Origin: Flavobacterium araucananum | GTDB lineage: Bacteria; Bacteroidota; Bacteroidia; Flavobacteriales; Flavobacteriaceae | Direction: 5' to 3' | Assembly (NCBI RefSeq): GCF_002222055.1 | Contig: NZ_MUGS01000028.1 | Span: 30,789 to 94,788, forward strand | DNA length: 64,000 bases | Shown here: piece after piece, positions 61,353 to 64,000 of the stretch | Layout of the letters: each line of letters starts with the position of its first letter | Position numbering within the stretch: the stretch's first letter is position 1 | Program-made: the position numbers and the translations under genes | Notes under the pieces: generated by a model | Told to the model about the DNA's origin: nothing | Databases searched by the model: none | Seen by the model: the letters and a program-made list of their open reading frames with translations, nothing else

Positions 61353-61847
61353 TTGAAACAAATTTTAAATAACTTAAATAAGTTAGCCAAAGATAAGCAT
61401 ATCGAAAACAAAAAGTATTTTGATAAGCTGAAAAAGAAACAACCTAAGAATTTAGATTACGTAATGCAGGATTTGCATGACGCCGAATTTAAAAAGACAG
61501 ATTGCTTACAATGCGCGAATTGTTGCAAAACAACCGGACCATTGTTTACTCTGGCTGATATCGAAAGAATTTCAAAATCGTTCAGACAAAAACCACAACA
61601 ATTCATAGAACAGCATCTTCGAATTGATGAAGACAAAGATTATGTTTTAAAAAGCGTTCCGTGTACTTTCCTGGATAGCGAGAATTATTGTATGATATAT
61701 GATGTTCGTCCAAAAGCATGCAGGGAGTTCCCGCATACAGATCGAAAAAAGTTTCAGCAAATTACAGACTTAACCTTAAAAAATGTTGCTATTTGTCCCG
61801 CAGCCTATAATATAGTAGAAGAGATGAAAAAGAAACTTCCGTTATAA
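61353..61847 (+). CDS. YkgJ-family cysteine-cluster protein, TTG start
   Basis: 164 residues. Conserved cysteines lie in CLQCANCCKTTGP (about residues 50-62), KSVPCTFLDSENYCMIYDVRPKACREF (about 108-134) and AICPAAYNI, the pattern of the YkgJ family (possible zinc or iron-sulfur centre). The start is TTG at 61353; a stop (TAA at 61341) lies upstream with no ATG between, so TTG is the most likely start unless the ATG at codon 42 is used. Confidence 0.85.
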   Translation: MKQILNNLNKLAKDKHIENKKYFDKLKKKQPKNLDYVMQDLHDAEFKKTDCLQCANCCKTTGPLFTLADIERISKSFRQKPQQFIEQHLRIDEDKDYVLKSVPCTFLDSENYCMIYDVRPKACREFPHTDRKKFQQITDLTLKNVAICPAAYNIVEEMKKKLPL

Positions 61848-61962
61848 GAGCTTAAAAATTTTGTAATTGTTTTTAGAAGCAATTCGTTTTTACTTTTTTA
61901 AATGTATTTTTGATTTGGATCAATAAAATCCATTGTAATAACTAACATAAGACAACTAAAAT

Positions 61963-63198
61963 TTGAGTTTAGAATATTTCATAGCAAAAAGGCTTATTAC
62001 TGCCAAAGACTATAAAAGCAGTATTTCGGCGCCCATTATAAAAATTGCTATTTCGGCTATCGCTATCGGTATTGTGATGATGATAGTTTCAGTAGCTACC
62101 GGAATAGGTCTGCAGCAAAAAATAAGAGATAAAGTCTCGGCTTTCAACGGTCAGATCATTATCTCGAATTATGATAATAACAATTCTGAAGTAACTTTAG
62201 TTCCAATCTCGAAAAAACAGGATTTTTATCCCAATTTCAAATCAGTTCCGGAAGTAAGCCATATCCAGGCAATCGCTAGTAAGGCCGGAATCATCAGGAC
62301 TGAAAATGCTTTTGAAGGAATAGTTTTCAAAGGAGTAGGAGCAGATTATGATTGGAATAATATAAGAGAATATATTGTAGAAGGCAAAGTGCCTGATTTC
62401 TCCAAGGCTTTAAACGAAGAAGTTTTAATTTCAAGACTTCTTGCTGACAGGCTTGATTTAAAAGTAGGAGATAATTTTAACACCTTCTTTATAAAAGAAG
62501 AGCAAGGTAAAATGCCAAACAGTCGCAGGTTTAAGATTGCAGGTATCTTTAATTCAGGTTTTCAGGAATTCGATGCTACCTATATAATAGGAGATATTCG
62601 CCATATCCAGAGAATCAATAAATGGAGTCCGGATCAGGTTGGAGCTTTTGAGATTTTTGTAAAAGACTTTGATAATATAAAAACAACCGGTACTCAAATT
62701 TACGAGCAAACTTCATCAGGTTTAGATACAAAAACTATAATCGAAAAGTATAGCTATATTTTTGATTGGTTGCAATTGTTTGATTTTAATATTTTCGTAA
62801 TCCTTGGTGTTATGATCTTAGTAGCGACAATCAATATGGTAGTTGCATTATTGGTGCTTATATTGGAGCGTACACAAATGATTGGGATTCTAAAAGCTAT
62901 GGGGGCAAATAACTGGACTGTTCGTAAAATATTTTTGTACAATGCTTTTTATCTTATTATAAGAGGATTGTTCTGGGGTAATTTAATTGGTGTGGCAATA
63001 TTGTTAATTCAGCAACAATTTGGAGTTGTTCAATTAAACCCCGAAAACTATTACGTCAATCAGGCACCCGTTTATTTAAACTGGGGATATATCGGGTTGT
63101 TGAATTTGCTTACCATCTCAGTTTGTTTTATGGTGTTGTTAATCCCGTCCTATATCATAACGAAGATCTCACCTGTTAAAGCCATACGTTTCGAGTAG
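61963..63198 (+). CDS. ABC-transporter permease of the LolC/E-FtsX type, TTG start
   Basis: 411 residues. Membrane segments: one N-terminal (about 24-46), then three C-terminal (about 270-300, 325-345, 370-400), with a large periplasmic (MacB-PCD-like) part between. N-terminus SLEYFIAKRLITAKDYKSSI fits LolC/E-type proteins of lipoprotein release. An in-frame TAA at 61957 precedes the TTG at 61963, so TTG is the only start that keeps this N-terminus. No ATPase gene is adjacent. Confidence 0.88.
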   Translation: MSLEYFIAKRLITAKDYKSSISAPIIKIAISAIAIGIVMMIVSVATGIGLQQKIRDKVSAFNGQIIISNYDNNNSEVTLVPISKKQDFYPNFKSVPEVSHIQAIASKAGIIRTENAFEGIVFKGVGADYDWNNIREYIVEGKVPDFSKALNEEVLISRLLADRLDLKVGDNFNTFFIKEEQGKMPNSRRFKIAGIFNSGFQEFDATYIIGDIRHIQRINKWSPDQVGAFEIFVKDFDNIKTTGTQIYEQTSSGLDTKTIIEKYSYIFDWLQLFDFNIFVILGVMILVATINMVVALLVLILERTQMIGILKAMGANNWTVRKIFLYNAFYLIIRGLFWGNLIGVAILLIQQQFGVVQLNPENYYVNQAPVYLNWGYIGLLNLLTISVCFMVLLIPSYIITKISPVKAIRFE

Positions 63199-63236
63199 TT
63201 CATACTTTGTATAGGCTAATATTTAGATATGTTAGA

Positions 63237-63270
63237 ACCCGACAGCTTTGAAAACTGTCGGTTTTTTTTG
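63237..63270 (+). terminator. intrinsic terminator after the LolC/E-type gene
   Basis: CCGACAG (63239-63245) pairs with CTGTCGG (63255-63261), followed by TTTTTTTT. Confidence 0.9.
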
Positions 63271-63310
63271 TCCTTATGTATCGGACAAGCTTTTCGATCC
63301 TGCCACCTAC

Positions 63311-63327
63311 CAGGTTTTTAAAACCTG
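63311..63327. repeat. CAGGTTTT-AAAACCTG palindrome
   Basis: CAGGTTTT (63311-63318) and AAAACCTG (63320-63327) are inverted around a single T. The core resembles the 1676-1708 terminator (CAGATTTT/AAAATCTG), which suggests a shared repeat origin. Confidence 0.7.
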
Positions 63328-63406
63328 TTAGGATTACCTTGTAAGGCAATAGAGAATCTTGCCTTCTATATAGGATTACGTTTTAAAAACCTCATTCAGG
63401 TGTTAA

Positions 63407-63487
63407 GGAGCTTAATCCCGCTGTTCGTTTCAATCTTTTGCGCCGAACCCCGGCTGACAAAAGGATTTCCACTCCTATCGGGGCTAT
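63407..63487 (-). repeat. structured intergenic element, copy 2
   Basis: On the minus strand it reads GATAGGAGTGGAAATCCTTT, a GC-rich hairpin GCCG-GGGTT-CGGC, then AAAAGATTGAAACGAACAGC. The flanks match the copy at 18221-18306, but the central hairpin sequence differs while pairing is kept. Confidence 0.75.
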
Positions 63488-63769
63488 TGCAGTTGTATTT
63501 ATAAGAAGAGTAGGAGTGTATCTGTCAATTCCAACCCCCAAAACAAGACACACCAACAAAATGTACCTTTATAGAAACAACCCCAAAAAAGGCTAAAAAA
63601 GCTGTGAAGTCTTTAAAAACGGTTACTATTCAAAGACTAAAAATAAGAAAACCCTAAAGCGTACCAGAAAAACCTTAGAAATAAGAAAAAACAAGATAGC
63701 GTAAGTTGGGTGTTATCAAAGAGTTAAGAAAAAGTTTTAAAAAAGGTTGAAATTATGCAACAAAAACCC

Positions 63770-63799
63770 TTGTCAATGTAAATAAAGGTGGTACTTTTG
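63770..63799 (+). promoter_or_regulatory. first strong promoter of a likely rRNA operon
   Basis: TTG (63770-63772, in CTTGTC) and TACTTTTG (63792-63799) with 19 bases between, followed by CACCCGCAA. Flavobacterial rRNA promoters have this form. Confidence 0.75.
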
Positions 63800-63890
63800 C
63801 ACCCGCAACAACGATAGACGTTCACTGAAAACCTGGCAAGAAAGATTAATTGATTAAGAAAATTTATTTTCAAAAAAGATTAAAAAAAGC

Positions 63891-63921
63891 TTGTGAGAAT
63901 TGAAGGAAAGTTTTAAGTTTG
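63891..63921 (+). promoter_or_regulatory. second strong promoter of a likely rRNA operon
   Basis: TTG (63891-63893) and TAAGTTTG (63914-63921) with 20 bases between, followed by CACCCCGCAA, nearly the same as at the first promoter. Both lie in the same orientation at about 122 bases spacing. Confidence 0.75.
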
Positions 63922-64000
63922 CACCCCGCAAAACAAGGGAAGTTCATTGAGATATTGGTTAGGAGATTAGAGGAAAACGAAAATAAAAATTTCTAAAAAA

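Larger units (their letters stand above)
63199..64000. other. 802-base region before an expected rRNA operon
   Basis: It holds a terminator (63237-63270), a palindrome CAGGTTTT-T-AAAACCTG (63311-63327), a second copy of the structured element (63407-63487), and the double promoter. I see no ORF and no rRNA sequence in it. Confidence 0.7.

Noticed and set aside
63199..64000. 16S rRNA start within the window
   Set aside because: No 16S sequence is recognisable before 64000; only leader and promoters.
1..64000. tRNA genes, CRISPR arrays, prophage or insertion sequences
   Set aside because: No TPsiC-arm-like GGTTCGA with matching cloverleaf, no regularly spaced direct repeats, and no transposase or integrase frames were found. 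Tandem 15-mers at 38941 lack spacers, so they are not CRISPR.

Overview
The window reads as a chromosomal segment of a Flavobacterium-like member of the Bacteroidota. The supporting signs are AT-rich DNA, weak or absent Shine-Dalgarno sites, promoters of the Bacteroidota type (TTG, about 19-21 bases, then TAnnTTTG), and typical families such as DUF3857 proteins, an ExbB-ExbD-ExbD-TonB operon, a DAHP synthase/chorismate mutase fusion and kynurenine-pathway enzymes. It is mostly housekeeping DNA. I see no prophage, integrase, CRISPR array or insertion sequence. The non-coding DNA is unusually rich in inverted repeats of several families.

Layout. 1-8.4 kb: a truncated GNAT gene, fbp, a TerB-like protein, a HupE/dCMP deaminase/S41 protease cluster, a flavoprotein with a small membrane protein, MarC and a DUF3109 protein. 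8.7-12.3 kb: nrdB and nrdA, the class Ia ribonucleotide reductase. 12.9-15.4 kb: a DUF1800/DUF1501 pair. 15.7-20.3 kb: an aromatic amino acid operon (pheA, aminotransferase, tyrA, DAHP synthase/chorismate mutase) preceded by a Phe/Tyr-rich leader peptide and attenuator. 20.7-33.2 kb: a large VIT-domain protein, rsgA, dtd, three consecutive DUF3857 proteins, a MazG-like protein and aroA. 33.5-38.7 kb: queA, kynU, a glycine-zipper lipoprotein and a 603-residue nitronate-monooxygenase-like protein. 39-50 kb: an AsmA-like protein, a penicillin acylase, beta-lactamase-fold serine hydrolases with DUF4440 domains, an AraC regulator, an HD hydrolase and a GNAT. 50.6-53.6 kb: kmo and a HerA-like ATPase. 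53.9-59.7 kb: exbB-exbD-exbD-tonB, a small membrane protein, a PstS-like lipoprotein and a TPR protein. 59.8-63.2 kb: queE, a methyltransferase, a YkgJ-type protein and a LolC/E-type permease. 63.2-64 kb: two tandem strong promoters of the kind that drive rRNA operons; the window ends before any rRNA.

How the parts connect. DAHP synthase/chorismate mutase, aroA, pheA, tyrA and the aminotransferase cover the entry, a late shikimate step and the Phe/Tyr branches. kynU and kmo are two steps of the kynurenine route, which usually leads to quinolinate and NAD, but they lie about 14.5 kb apart. queE and queA are two steps of queuosine synthesis, also unlinked. The Exb/Ton operon would energise outer-membrane transport.

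The most notable signal is the attenuator at 15784-15926. Eight of eleven consecutive leader codons are Phe or Tyr. A terminator lies just before pheA, and a leader segment can pair perfectly over 8 bp with the 5' arm of that terminator. This is the arrangement expected for ribosome-mediated attenuation. Second are the repeats: REPIN-like inverted pairs, a structured element present twice, and two MITE-like elements.
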